In this document: positions 43,888-53,201 of the stretch, piece after piece
Position numbering within the stretch: the first letter of the stretch is position 1
Layout of the letters: the number at the start of each line of letters is the position of its first letter
NCBI GenBank assembly: GCA_023423695.1
Contig: JAFAFA010000006.1
Span: 80,430-144,429 of the forward strand
Direction: 5' to 3'
Origin: Pseudomonadota bacterium
Lineage (GTDB): Bacteria > Pseudomonadota > Alphaproteobacteria > Azospirillales > Azospirillaceae
DNA: 64,000 bases
Position numbers and translations under genes: made by a program
Notes under the pieces: generated by a model
Database searches by the model: none
Told to the model about the DNA's origin: nothing
What the model saw: only the letters and a program-made list of their open reading frames with translations

Positions 43888-45488
43888 CAGCGATGATGGA
43901 AACATCCCCCCCGCGCGTCGCGGTGGTCGGCTGCGGCTATTGGGGCATCAACCTCGTCCGCAACGTCCACGCCATCGGCGTGCTTGCCGCGATCAGTGAG
44001 GCCGCGCCGGCCCGCGCGGCGGAAATCTCCGGCCAGTTCGGCGTCCCCGCTTTGTCGTTCGAAGCGATCCTGGCCTCGCCGGATATCGACGCGGTTGTAC
44101 TGGCGACCCCGGCCGAGACCCACGCCGCCCTGGCATTGCGCGCCATCGACGCCGGCAAGCACGTCTTCGTGGAAAAGCCGCTGGCGCTGGCCGAGGAGGA
44201 CGCCGGGAAGGTGCGTCGCGCGGCCAAGGCGCGCGGCCGCGTCGTGATGGTCGGACATCTGCTGCAATACCACCCGGCGTTCCTGCGGCTGAAGCAGCTG
44301 GTTGCCGACGGCCAACTGGGGCGGCTGCGCTACATCTATTCGAACCGTCTGAACCTCGGGAAATTCCGCCACAAGGAAGACGTGTTCTGGAGCTTCGCGC
44401 CTCACGACATCTCGATGATCCTGACGCTTGCCGGCGACCGGCCGGATAGCGTCCAGGCGGTTGGTCACAGCTATCTCTACAACGGCATCGCCGACGTCAC
44501 CACGACGCACATGACGTTCGGCAACGGCATCAGCGCCCATATCTTCGTGTCGTGGCTGCACCCCTACAAGGATCAGAAGCTCGTCGTCGTCGGTGATTCG
44601 GGAATGGCGGTGTTCGACGATTCCCGGCCCTGGGCGGAAAAGCTGATCCACTACCCGCACAAGGTCGCCTGGCGCAACGGCATGCCGGAGCCGGCCAAGG
44701 CCGACGCCAACCCCATCGAGGTCCTCCCCGCCGAACCGCTGCGCCTGGAATGCCTGCATTTCCTGGAATGCATCCGCGAGAACAAGCGCCCGCGCACCGA
44801 CGTGGCCGAAGCGATCGGCGTGCTGAGCGTCCTCGACGCCGCGCGACGGTCCATGATGTCCGGCATGCGGGTCACGCTGAAGGACGAGGCGGCGGCACCG
44901 GAAACACCGGCCTATTTCGCCCATCCCACCGCCTGCATCGATGACGGGGCGGCGGTGGGCGCCGGGACGAAGATCTGGAACTTCAGCCACATCCTGAAGA
45001 ATACGGCGATCGGGCGCGACTGCATCATCGGCCAGAACGTGATGATCGGCCCCGACGTGACGGTCGGCGACCGCTGCAAGATCCAGAACAACGTCAGCCT
45101 CTACACCGGGGTCATCCTGGAGGATGGCGTGTTCTGCGGGCCGTCCTGCGTCTTCACCAACGTGAACAACCCGCGTGCCGAGATCGAGCGCAAGAACGAA
45201 TTCCGCCCGACCCATGTCGGACAGGGCGCCACCATCGGCGCCAACGCCACCATCGTCTGCGGCCACAGCCTGGGCGCCTATTGCTTCGTCGGGGCGGGGG
45301 CCGTGGTGACCAGGGACGTGCCGCCGCACGCGCTGGTGGTCGGCAACCCGGCCCGCCGGATCGGCTGGGTCAGCCACGCCGGCGAACGGCTGGGCGACGA
45401 CTTGGTCTGCCCGCGCACCGGCACCCGCTACCGTCTCGACGGCCAGGGCCAGCTGGTCGAGATCGTCGAAACCAGCAGGATCGCCTGA
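43884..45488 (+). CDS. Fused Gfo/Idh/MocA dehydrogenase and hexapeptide N-acetyltransferase
   Basis: 534 residues joining two enzymes normally encoded separately. Residues 1-335 are a Gfo/Idh/MocA oxidoreductase (VAVVGCGYWGINLVRNV, VFVEKPLAL); residues 340-510 are a left-handed beta-helix acetyltransferase like WbpD/WlbB (HPTACIDDGAAVGAGTKIWNFSHI, KIQNNVSLYTGVILEDGVFCGPSCVF, VVGNPARRIGWVS). Together they would oxidise C3 of a UDP-N-acetyl-glucuronate and acetylate the amino group that an aminotransferase adds in between. A short tail carries CPRTGTRYRL. It overlaps wbpA by 4 nt. Confidence 0.83.
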   Translation: MTAMMETSPPRVAVVGCGYWGINLVRNVHAIGVLAAISEAAPARAAEISGQFGVPALSFEAILASPDIDAVVLATPAETHAALALRAIDAGKHVFVEKPLALAEEDAGKVRRAAKARGRVVMVGHLLQYHPAFLRLKQLVADGQLGRLRYIYSNRLNLGKFRHKEDVFWSFAPHDISMILTLAGDRPDSVQAVGHSYLYNGIADVTTTHMTFGNGISAHIFVSWLHPYKDQKLVVVGDSGMAVFDDSRPWAEKLIHYPHKVAWRNGMPEPAKADANPIEVLPAEPLRLECLHFLECIRENKRPRTDVAEAIGVLSVLDAARRSMMSGMRVTLKDEAAAPETPAYFAHPTACIDDGAAVGAGTKIWNFSHILKNTAIGRDCIIGQNVMIGPDVTVGDRCKIQNNVSLYTGVILEDGVFCGPSCVFTNVNNPRAEIERKNEFRPTHVGQGATIGANATIVCGHSLGAYCFVGAGAVVTRDVPPHALVVGNPARRIGWVSHAGERLGDDLVCPRTGTRYRLDGQGQLVEIVETSRIA

Positions 45489-45520
45489 AGAGCCGATCAC
45501 CGGAAAGGGGAGGACACGGC

Positions 45521-46699
45521 ATGACCGATTCCACAGCCATGCGCCGTCCGGTCACGTTCATCGACCTTGCCCGGCAGCAGCGGGGCATCCGCGCGAGGCT
45601 CGAATCCGCCATCGCCCGTGTCCTCGACCATGGACAGTACATCATGGGACCCGAGGTCGCGGAGTTGGAACGCCGGCTTTCCGCGTTCTGCGACGCCCGT
45701 CACACCATCACCTGCGCCAACGGCACCGACGCGCTGCTGCTGGCATTGATGGCCCTGGGATTGAAGCCCGGCGAGGCGGTCATCGTCCCCAGCTTCACTT
45801 TCTGCGCCACGGCGGAGGCGGTGTGCGCGCTGGGCGGCGTGCCGATCTTCGCCGACGTGACGGAGGACAGCTTCAACCTCGACCCCGACAGTCTGAAGCA
45901 GGCGATCGGCACGGCGCGAGAGCAGGGATTGACGCTGGCCGGCGTCATCACGGTCGATCTGTTCGGTCGGCCCGCCGACTACGACGCCATCGAACCTCTG
46001 GTGCGCGAGAACGGCTTGTGGCTGGTCTGCGATGCGGCGCAGGCGTTCGGCGCGATGCATCGGGGCCGTCCGGTCGGCACCATCGGCGACATCACCACCA
46101 CCAGCTTCTTCCCGGCCAAGCCGCTGGGCTGCTATGGCGACGGCGGGGCGGTCTTCACCGACGACGACGAGACGAACGCGGTCCTGCGGTCGCTGCGCGT
46201 CCATGGCCAGGGCGCCGACAAATACGACAATGTCCGCATCGGCATGAACGGCCGGCTGGACACGCTCCAGGCGGCGATCCTGCTGGAGAAGCTCGCCATC
46301 TTCCCGGCGGAGCTTGAGGCCCGCGCACGGATCGCCGACCGCTACGCCGCACTGCTGCCGGATGGATTGGAACGTCCGGCCCTGCCGCCCGGCACGACCT
46401 CCGCCTGGGCGCAATACACGGTGCGGACGGCGGGGCGCGACGCTGCGATGGCGCGCATGAAGGAACAGGGCGTGCCATCGGCGGTCTACTACGCCACGCC
46501 GCTGCACCGGCAGACGGCCTACCGGCATTATCCGATGGCCGGCGGCGCCCTGCCCGTGACCGAGCGGCTGTCCGCCACGGTGATGAGCCTGCCCATGCAC
46601 CCGTATTTGACGGACGAGGATCTGCGCCATGTCGCCGCCAGCCTCGGCGCCGTTCCGGCGGCCGCTCACGTGGCTGCCGCCCAAGCGGCTGCCGAATGA
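45521..46699 (+). CDS. WbpE-like sugar aminotransferase
   Basis: 392 residues of the DegT/DnrJ/EryC1 family. GKSGTDALLLAL-type start (CANGTDALLLAL), AVIVPSFTFCATAEAV, WLVCDAAQAFGA, PLP Lys in FFPAKPLGCYGDGG, and RIGMNGRLDTLQAAIL. It closely follows the pattern of WbpE/WlbC enzymes that aminate C3 of UDP-2-acetamido-3-keto-glucuronate. Its place directly behind the dehydrogenase-acetyltransferase fusion supports this. The Ala-rich tail of about 15 residues is not needed by the fold. ATG 45521 follows AAGGGGAGG. Confidence 0.85.
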   Translation: MTDSTAMRRPVTFIDLARQQRGIRARLESAIARVLDHGQYIMGPEVAELERRLSAFCDARHTITCANGTDALLLALMALGLKPGEAVIVPSFTFCATAEAVCALGGVPIFADVTEDSFNLDPDSLKQAIGTAREQGLTLAGVITVDLFGRPADYDAIEPLVRENGLWLVCDAAQAFGAMHRGRPVGTIGDITTTSFFPAKPLGCYGDGGAVFTDDDETNAVLRSLRVHGQGADKYDNVRIGMNGRLDTLQAAILLEKLAIFPAELEARARIADRYAALLPDGLERPALPPGTTSAWAQYTVRTAGRDAAMARMKEQGVPSAVYYATPLHRQTAYRHYPMAGGALPVTERLSATVMSLPMHPYLTDEDLRHVAASLGAVPAAAHVAAAQAAAE

Positions 46700-46733
46700 T
46701 CGGCGACCCCACCCCCAAACCGGCCTTATCGGC

Positions 46734-47969
46734 ATGAAGATCCTGCTCATCAACCATTATGCCGGCTCCGACCGCATGGGGATGGAATACCGGCCCTTCT
46801 ATCTCGCCCGTGAATGGGCGGCGGACGGTCATGCGGTGACGGTGCTGGGAGCGAGCTTCTCCCACCTGCGCCGGATCCAGCCGGAGGTCCGCGCCGACCA
46901 TGACGTGACGGTGGAGGACGGCGTGCGGTTCCGCTGGCTGCGCACCCGCCCCTATCAGGGCAACGGCTCCGGCCGGGTCGCCAACATGCTGACCTTCGTG
47001 GGAAAGCTGCTGACTTACGCCCGGCGCATCGCGCTAGAGGAGCGGCCGGACGTGGTCATCTGCTCCTCCACCTACCCGCTCGACATCTATCCCGGCGCAC
47101 GGATCGCGCGGGCGGCGCGGGCCCGGCTGGTGTTCGAGGTGCATGATCTGTGGCCGCTGACGCCGGTGTTGCTCGGCGGCTATTCGCGGCGGCACCCCTA
47201 CATCCTGCTGCTTCAGGCTGCCGAGGATTTCGCCTGCCGCAACGCTGACAGGGTGGTGTCGATCCTGCCCGACGCCCGCGGCTACATGGTGGAGCGAGGA
47301 CTGGACCCGGCGAAATTCGCGCATGTCCCGAACGGCATCCCGATCGCGGCGCTGCAAGCCGCCATCCCGGACGAACTGCCGCCCTCCATTGCCGACCGGA
47401 TCGCGGAGGAACGCGCGCGGGGCCGCTTCCTGGTCGGCTATGCGGGCGGCATCAATCCGTCGAACCCGGTCGAGGCGATCCTGGACAGCGCCGTTCTGCT
47501 GGCCGGAGAACCGGTGTCCTTCATCCTGGTCGGCGACGGTGCGTCGGCGTCGGAGCTTCGCGCCAGGGTCGAGCGGTTGGGACTGGACAATTTCCACATG
47601 GTCGGGTCGATCCCGAAATGGACTGTGCAGCGCTTCCTGTCGGAAATGGATGCGTTGAGCATGCCATGGCGGCGCAGCCCGCTGTACCGCTACGGCGTGT
47701 CGCCGAACAAGATGTTCGACTACATGCTGTCCGGTCGGCCCATCGTCCAGAGCTGCGACGCCAGCAACGACCTCGTGCGGGACGCACAGTGCGGCATCAC
47801 CGTGCCGCCCGAAGACCCCGCCGCCTACGCCGACGCCATTCGCCAACTCAGCCTCCTGCCCCAGTCCGAACGCCTGCGGCTGGGAGAGAACGGGCGCCGC
47901 TTCGTCGAACAGCACCATGACTATCCGATCATCGCATCCCGGTTCATCGCCGCGCTGGGTCCGGCCTGA
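46734..47969 (+). CDS. GT4-family glycosyltransferase (WbuB-like)
   Basis: 411 residues of the GT-B fold. Starts MKILLINHYAGS..GMEYRPFYLAREW, acceptor-domain end FEVHDLWPLTPVLLGGYSRRHPYI, then a second Rossmann domain with VGYAGGINPSNPVEAIL, LVGDGASASELRA and YGVSPNKMFDYMLSGRPIV carrying the nucleotide-sugar Glu/Asp region. It adds one sugar of the repeat unit. Similar to WbuB-type N-acetylfucosamine transferases, but specificity cannot be read. Confidence 0.85.
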   Translation: MKILLINHYAGSDRMGMEYRPFYLAREWAADGHAVTVLGASFSHLRRIQPEVRADHDVTVEDGVRFRWLRTRPYQGNGSGRVANMLTFVGKLLTYARRIALEERPDVVICSSTYPLDIYPGARIARAARARLVFEVHDLWPLTPVLLGGYSRRHPYILLLQAAEDFACRNADRVVSILPDARGYMVERGLDPAKFAHVPNGIPIAALQAAIPDELPPSIADRIAEERARGRFLVGYAGGINPSNPVEAILDSAVLLAGEPVSFILVGDGASASELRARVERLGLDNFHMVGSIPKWTVQRFLSEMDALSMPWRRSPLYRYGVSPNKMFDYMLSGRPIVQSCDASNDLVRDAQCGITVPPEDPAAYADAIRQLSLLPQSERLRLGENGRRFVEQHHDYPIIASRFIAALGPA

Positions 47970-48061
47970 CCGGCCGTCGCCCCGCCTTGGAACAAGGCGC
48001 CGGCGTTCATCGAGAGGAAGACAGTTTCGGGAATCGAGGGAGCAAGCGAGGAACCAGACCG

Positions 48062-49507
48062 ATGAATTATCATGCCAAACCGGCCGACACGGTCGCCGCC
48101 TTGGATGTCGACGCGGACACGAGCCGCCCGGTGGTCTGCGTGCAAGGGCTGGGGTTCGTCGGCTCCGCCATGTCCATCGCCATCGCCAACGCGCGCGCGG
48201 GTCGCGCCGGCGGCGGGCCGCTGTATTCCGTGATCGGCGTCGATCTGCCGACCACGACCGGACGCCAGCGGGCGGCCGCCATCAACCGGGGAGAGATGCC
48301 CTTTCCCGGCGGCGATCCGCAACTGGACGCCGCCCTGGCTCGCGCGCACGAGGCGGGAAACCTGAGCGCCACAAACGATCCGGAGGTGTTCCGTCTGGCC
48401 GACATCGTGCTGGTGGACATCAACCTGGACATCGACTGGACGGCGCCGTTGCCGGAGGTCCGTTTCGGTCCCCTGCTGCGCGCGATGGACGATCTCGGCA
48501 CCCGCCTGCGCCCCGGCGCGCTGGTCATCGTCGAAACGACCGTCCCGCCCGGCACCTGCGAGCGGGTCATCGCCCCGCGCCTCGCCATGGCGCTGCAGGC
48601 GCGCGGCTTGCCGGAGGATGCCATCCTGCTGGCCCATTCCTACGAGCGGGTGATGCCGGGCGCGCAATATTACAACTCCATCGTAAATTATTGGCGGGTC
48701 TACGCCGGAATGACGCCGGAGGCCGCCGACGCCTGCCGGCGCTTCCTCGGCACCGTCATCAACACCGACGCCTATCCGCTGACCCGGCTGGGTTCGACCA
48801 CCGCGTCGGAGACGGCGAAGGTGCTGGAAAACGCCTATCGGGCGACGACCATCGCCTTCATGGAGGAATGGGGCCGCTTCGCCGAGGCGGTGGGCATCGA
48901 CCTGCACGAGGTCGTCGCCGCCATTCGCAAGCGCCCGACCCACGCCAATATGCGTCAGCCCGGCTTCGGCGTCGGCGGCTATTGCCTGACCAAGGATCCG
49001 CTGTTCGGCGCGGTGGCGGCGCGCACCCTGTTCGACCGGCCGGATCTGGCTTTCCCCTTCTCTTCGGACGCGGTGCGCATCAACAACGCCATGCCGCTGG
49101 TGGCCCTTGGCAAGCTGCGCGAGCGGTTCGGCGGCGCGCTGGCGGGGCGGCGCATCCTGCTGCTGGGCATCAGCTACCGCGAGGATGTCGGCGACACCCG
49201 CCACGCGCCTTCCCAGATCTTCGTCGAAGCCGCCGAGCGGGAGGGCGCCGTGGTGACGGCGCATGATCCGCTCGTCACCCATTGGGCCGAACTCGACAGG
49301 CCTGTACCGGGCGAACTGCCGCAGGCCGGGAAATTCGATGCGGTCGTCTTCGCCCAGCCATCCGACACCTACCGCCGGCTCGACCTCGCGGCGTGGCTGG
49401 AGGGGGCGGCGGTGGAGATCATCGACGCCAACAACGTTCTGACGGACGGACAGCGCCGCCAACTGCGCGAATCGGGTCGCGGCTTCACCAGCATCGGACG
49501 GGGTTGA
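48062..49507 (+). CDS. Nucleotide-sugar dehydrogenase, divergent type
   Basis: 481 residues. Rossmann start VCVQGLGFVGSAMSIAIANA, VDINLDIDW, VIVETTVPPGTCE, central ASETAKVLENAYRAT and catalytic Cys in GFGVGGYCLTKDPLF. It belongs to the UDP-glucose/GDP-mannose dehydrogenase superfamily, but is unlike the enzyme at 42460, so the locus makes at least two different uronates or the two act on different nucleotides. GAGGAACC precedes ATG 48062. It is followed 2 bp later by an epimerase gene. Confidence 0.82.
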   Translation: MNYHAKPADTVAALDVDADTSRPVVCVQGLGFVGSAMSIAIANARAGRAGGGPLYSVIGVDLPTTTGRQRAAAINRGEMPFPGGDPQLDAALARAHEAGNLSATNDPEVFRLADIVLVDINLDIDWTAPLPEVRFGPLLRAMDDLGTRLRPGALVIVETTVPPGTCERVIAPRLAMALQARGLPEDAILLAHSYERVMPGAQYYNSIVNYWRVYAGMTPEAADACRRFLGTVINTDAYPLTRLGSTTASETAKVLENAYRATTIAFMEEWGRFAEAVGIDLHEVVAAIRKRPTHANMRQPGFGVGGYCLTKDPLFGAVAARTLFDRPDLAFPFSSDAVRINNAMPLVALGKLRERFGGALAGRRILLLGISYREDVGDTRHAPSQIFVEAAEREGAVVTAHDPLVTHWAELDRPVPGELPQAGKFDAVVFAQPSDTYRRLDLAAWLEGAAVEIIDANNVLTDGQRRQLRESGRGFTSIGRG

Positions 49508-49509
49508 TC

Positions 49510-50505
49510 ATGCGGAAGCTCCTCGTGACCGGCGGTGCCGGCTTCATCGGTTATCACCTCGCCCGCACCCTGGCCGCGCGCGGCGACGCGGTGGACATCC
49601 TCGACAATCATGGGCGCGGCGTGCGCGACGGCGCCCTGCTGGAGCTTCTGGCCCGGCCCAACATACGGATGCTGGAGGCCGATTTGTGCCGCCCCGGCCT
49701 TGCCGGGGAACTGGACGGCGATTACGACATCATCGTCCATCTCGCCGCCATCATCGGGGTCGCGCATGTCCGCGCCCGCCCGTACGAGGTGCTGACGGCC
49801 AACGTCGCCATGTTGGAAACCGCCTTGGCCCTGGCCCGCCGACAGGATCATCTGAGCCGTTTCGTCTTCGCGTCCACCAGCGAGATCTACGCCGGTACGC
49901 TCCACTCCTTCGGCATTTCCATCCCGACGCCGGAGAGCACGCCGTTGACCGCCGGCGATCTGGCCGAACCGCGTACCTCCTACATGCTGTCGAAGCTGTA
50001 TGGCGAGGCGCTGTGCCGCTTCTCCGGCGTGCCCTTCACCATCGTGCGCTTCCACAACGTCTATGGTCCGCGCATGGGGATGTCGCATGTCATACCGCAA
50101 CTGCTGGAGAAGGCCCACCGCCTGCCCGACGGGGAAGAGCCGCTGGTGGTGGCCAGCGTCGATCACCGCCGGTCTTTCTGCTACGTCGATGACGCGGTGG
50201 AGCATCTGCTGCGCATGGCGACCCTGCCCGCCTGCACCAACGATACCTTCAACATCGGCACGCAGTCGCCCGAGGTGCGGATCGGCGATCTGGCGCAGGT
50301 GATCCTGGACCGCGTGGGCCGCAGCAACCCGGTCGTGGCGGCCCCGGAAACGCCGGGCTCGCCGTCCCGCCGTGCTCCCGACATGACCAAGGCCATCGCG
50401 GCGACCGGCTACCGATCCCATGTCGATCTGGCCGACGGGGTGCGGTTGACCTATGACTGGTACCGCGACCATGTGTTCGAAAACACCGAACTGTGCGCGG
50501 TGTAG
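49510..50505 (+). CDS. NAD-dependent epimerase/dehydratase (extended SDR)
   Basis: 331 residues. NAD motif TGGAGFIGYHLA at the N-terminus, LAAIIGVAHVRARP, FASTSEIYAG and the catalytic Tyr-x3-Lys in SYMLSKLYGE, then RFHNVYGPRMGMSHV. It would epimerise or dehydrate the sugar of the dehydrogenase product made one gene upstream. Substrate not determined. Confidence 0.85.
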   Translation: MRKLLVTGGAGFIGYHLARTLAARGDAVDILDNHGRGVRDGALLELLARPNIRMLEADLCRPGLAGELDGDYDIIVHLAAIIGVAHVRARPYEVLTANVAMLETALALARRQDHLSRFVFASTSEIYAGTLHSFGISIPTPESTPLTAGDLAEPRTSYMLSKLYGEALCRFSGVPFTIVRFHNVYGPRMGMSHVIPQLLEKAHRLPDGEEPLVVASVDHRRSFCYVDDAVEHLLRMATLPACTNDTFNIGTQSPEVRIGDLAQVILDRVGRSNPVVAAPETPGSPSRRAPDMTKAIAATGYRSHVDLADGVRLTYDWYRDHVFENTELCAV

Positions 50506-50526
50506 CGCGGCCCCGCCCCCCTATTC

Positions 50527-51747
50527 TCATTCATTCCCGCCCGCTGCGGCCCGCCCTTCCGAGGGCAGGCCGGCGGGCTGGGAGGCTGCACGCCGCTGAA
50601 GCGGGGCGACCCTTTCGTAGAGCCTCATCAGTTCGCGTTCCTCGTTGGTCCAATTGTACAGCGTCTTCACGACTTCCCGGCCACGCCTGCCCATGGCCTC
50701 GGCCTCGGCCGGATGCGCGAACAGCCATTCGATGGCGGCGGCAATGGCGGCGGGGTTCTGGGGCGGCACGCACAGCCCGCAGCGGTGCCGCTCGACGATG
50801 CCGCGGTGGTAGGGGAAGTCGGCGGTGATCACCGGTATGCCGGCGGCCATGTATTCGAACAGCTTCACCGGCTGCGTGTCGAAATAATTCTGGGTCGGGT
50901 AGTAAAGCGCGATGCCGACCTTGCTCTCGCCCAGCAGGCGCTGCACCCCGGCACGATCCAGCCGGCCGCGGTAATCCACGCGCGGCCACCCCGGCGAGGC
51001 TTCCATCCGTTGCCGCAGCGCCACCGTTTCGATGGTGCCGCCCAGCAGAAGACGGGCGTCGGGGAAGTTCCGGACCAGCCCGAGCGCGTCGACCATCTCC
51101 GTAGCGCAGCGGTCGGCGCAGATGGTGCCGACGAATGCGACGCCCTGGCGCCGTTCGAAGGGAATGGCGGACTCGGCCGCGAATTCGGCGAACAGCGCGA
51201 AGTTCTGCACCAGAACCGTCCGATCTTCGGGGAAGCGCCGGGCGATGGTGGGGGTGGCGGCGACGACGCCGGACATGGTCCGCCCGGCGGTCCACTCCAC
51301 GACCGACGCCACCGACGCGATGGAGGCGCGCAGCGCGGGCGGGATCCAGGCGCGGGTCAGGATGTCGCGCGGCAGATCCTCGTGGACGTCGTAGACCACG
51401 CGCTTTCCCAGTGCGCGGAGCAGCAGCCCGGCGGGAATCAGCTCGGGATCGTGAAAATGATAGACGTCCGCCTTGCGCTTCAGCCCGGCGCGCAAGACGG
51501 CCGTGGTGGTGATCAGCAGCCGCCTCACCAAGCCGGACCGGCGGTGCACCGCCACGATGTCCACATCCTCCCGCCGGATGGCCCGCCCGTCGATGGTGAC
51601 GTGGCGGTTGTCGGGAATCACGAACGACACATCGTACCCGGCCCGCGCCAGGCTGATGCATTCCTTGGTGAAGATGCGGGCGTCGTCGGCGAGGTGGGTG
51701 GACGACAAATGGACGATCCTGATGCGGTCGGGCTGTGCGTGCGCCAT
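50527..51747 (-). CDS. GT4-family glycosyltransferase
   Basis: 406 residues, GT-B fold. IRIVHLSSTHLADDARIFTKECISLARAGYDV is a common start, YHFHDPELIPAGLLL and VYDVHEDLPRDIL follow, and the donor domain has FVGTICADR, LLLGGTIET and VKLFEYMAAGIPVI. It is transcribed against the neighbouring biosynthetic genes and converges with the epimerase gene. It probably adds a further sugar to the repeat unit. Confidence 0.85.
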   Translation of the reverse strand: MAHAQPDRIRIVHLSSTHLADDARIFTKECISLARAGYDVSFVIPDNRHVTIDGRAIRREDVDIVAVHRRSGLVRRLLITTTAVLRAGLKRKADVYHFHDPELIPAGLLLRALGKRVVYDVHEDLPRDILTRAWIPPALRASIASVASVVEWTAGRTMSGVVAATPTIARRFPEDRTVLVQNFALFAEFAAESAIPFERRQGVAFVGTICADRCATEMVDALGLVRNFPDARLLLGGTIETVALRQRMEASPGWPRVDYRGRLDRAGVQRLLGESKVGIALYYPTQNYFDTQPVKLFEYMAAGIPVITADFPYHRGIVERHRCGLCVPPQNPAAIAAAIEWLFAHPAEAEAMGRRGREVVKTLYNWTNEERELMRLYERVAPLQRRAASQPAGLPSEGRAAAGGNE

Positions 51748-52100
51748 ACGATCGTATCCTTTCCGGCCGCGCGGCCCGGCGGTGCTCCGGCGGTTCGCGT
51801 CACGGTGCGTTTTGGAAATTTTCTTCGGAAAGACCGGTGATGTTGTCTTACCCTAACGCCGCCGCTGCACCCGTTGAATCGCGCAGAAGACGAAGCCCGG
51901 TCCCAAGCGCCTACGGGAAACTCCCATAAGGGTATGACCGGGTGCCGTTCATGGGCGGGTGACGCGCCTCCCTACCACGTTATTTTCGCGTCTTGGACAT
52001 CCCTAATTTTCCATGTCCGTCGCCATGCTTCTTATGCTTACATGAGAAGAAAACATAAGGTCATACTTTTTTTCGCGCTATACAATGGGAGGGGCACCGG
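51748..52100. other. Divergent intergenic region
   Basis: About 350 bp, no gene. The right half is AT-rich and contains copy B of the shared promoter element (51998-52042), then GGGAGGGG as ribosome site for the plus-strand gene. Confidence 0.5.
51998..52042. promoter_or_regulatory. Shared promoter element, copy B
   Basis: CATCC-CTA-ATTTTCCA-n-TCCG-n5-ATGCTT-CTTATG-CTTACA, the counterpart of 39500-39541. It ends 58 bp before the start codon at 52101. Confidence 0.45.
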
Positions 52101-53201
52101 ATGACGGCATTTGCGTTGGTCGGTTGCGGGCGCATCGCCAAGCGGCATGCGGATCTTCTTGCCGGCGGGCACGTCCCGGGCGCGACCCTGGCGGCCGTGG
52201 CCGAGATCAAGGATGAGCGCCGCGCGGCCTTTTCCAGGGAATACGGCGTCCCCGGATTCGCCGATTACCATACCATGATGAAGACGTTGGGCGACGGGAT
52301 CGACGTGGTTTCGGTGCTGACGGAAAGCGGCAATCACGCCCGCCACGCCATCGATCTCGCCCGTTACGGCAAGCACATCGTCGTCGAGAAGCCGATGGCG
52401 CTGACGCCGGCCGACGCCGAGGCGATGATCGAGGCCTGCGACCTCGCCAACGTCAAGCTGTTCGTGGTGAAGCAGAACCGCTTCAACCTGCCGGTGATCC
52501 GCCTGCGGCAGGCCATCGAGGCCGGGCGGTTCGGCAAGATCGTCATGGGAACGGTGCGGGTGCGCTGGTCGCGTCCCCAGGCTTATTACGACCAGGATCC
52601 GTGGCGCGGCACGCTGGCGATGGACGGCGGCGTCTTCGCCAACCAGGCCAGCCACCATGTGGATTTGCTGGAATGGTTGCTGGGCGAACCGGACAGCGTC
52701 TTCGCCAAGGCGCGCACGGCCCTGGTCGATATCGAGGCGGAAGACACCGGCGTCGCCCTGATCAGCTTCGCCAGCGGAGCCATCGGGGTGGTCGAGGCGA
52801 CGACGGCGACGCGGCCGAAGGATCTGGAGGGTTCCATCTCCATCCTTGGCGAACGCGGCACGGTCGAGATCGGCGGCTTCGCCGTGAACGAGATGAAGAT
52901 CTGGAACTTCGTGGACCAGGGGCCGGAGGACGAGGCCATCCTGCGCGAATGCCGGGAAATGCCGCCGGACGTCTACGGATTCGGGCACAAGCATTATCTG
53001 AGCAACGTCGTGGACTGTATTCAGCATAACTGCCGGGCGCTGGTCGATGGGCTGGAGGGCTACAAGTCGCTGGTCCTGCTGTCGGCCATCTATGAATCCA
53101 TCGCCCAGGAGCAGGAGGTCCGGCTGCGCTTCCGCCCCCGCGTGTCCCGCCTTGGGCTGTGCGGTACGGGACTGTCCGTGGCGGGAGTGTCCGGCAAATG
53201 A
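52101..53201 (+). CDS. wlbA: UDP-N-acetyl-2-amino-2-deoxyglucuronate dehydrogenase (WlbA-type)
   Basis: 366 residues of the Gfo/Idh/MocA family. FALVGCGRIAKRHADLL at the front, VVEKPMALTPADAEAMI, then the segment VKQNRFNLPVIRLRQAIEAGRFG, ALDGG-like LAMDGGVFANQASHHVDLLEWLLGEPDS and EATTATRPKDLEGSISILGE, the pattern of characterised WlbA enzymes. It oxidises C3 of UDP-GlcNAcA. It duplicates the activity expected of the fusion protein at 43884, so one of the two may use another sugar. It overlaps the following aminotransferase by 4 nt. Confidence 0.85.
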   Translation: MTAFALVGCGRIAKRHADLLAGGHVPGATLAAVAEIKDERRAAFSREYGVPGFADYHTMMKTLGDGIDVVSVLTESGNHARHAIDLARYGKHIVVEKPMALTPADAEAMIEACDLANVKLFVVKQNRFNLPVIRLRQAIEAGRFGKIVMGTVRVRWSRPQAYYDQDPWRGTLAMDGGVFANQASHHVDLLEWLLGEPDSVFAKARTALVDIEAEDTGVALISFASGAIGVVEATTATRPKDLEGSISILGERGTVEIGGFAVNEMKIWNFVDQGPEDEAILRECREMPPDVYGFGHKHYLSNVVDCIQHNCRALVDGLEGYKSLVLLSAIYESIAQEQEVRLRFRPRVSRLGLCGTGLSVAGVSGK

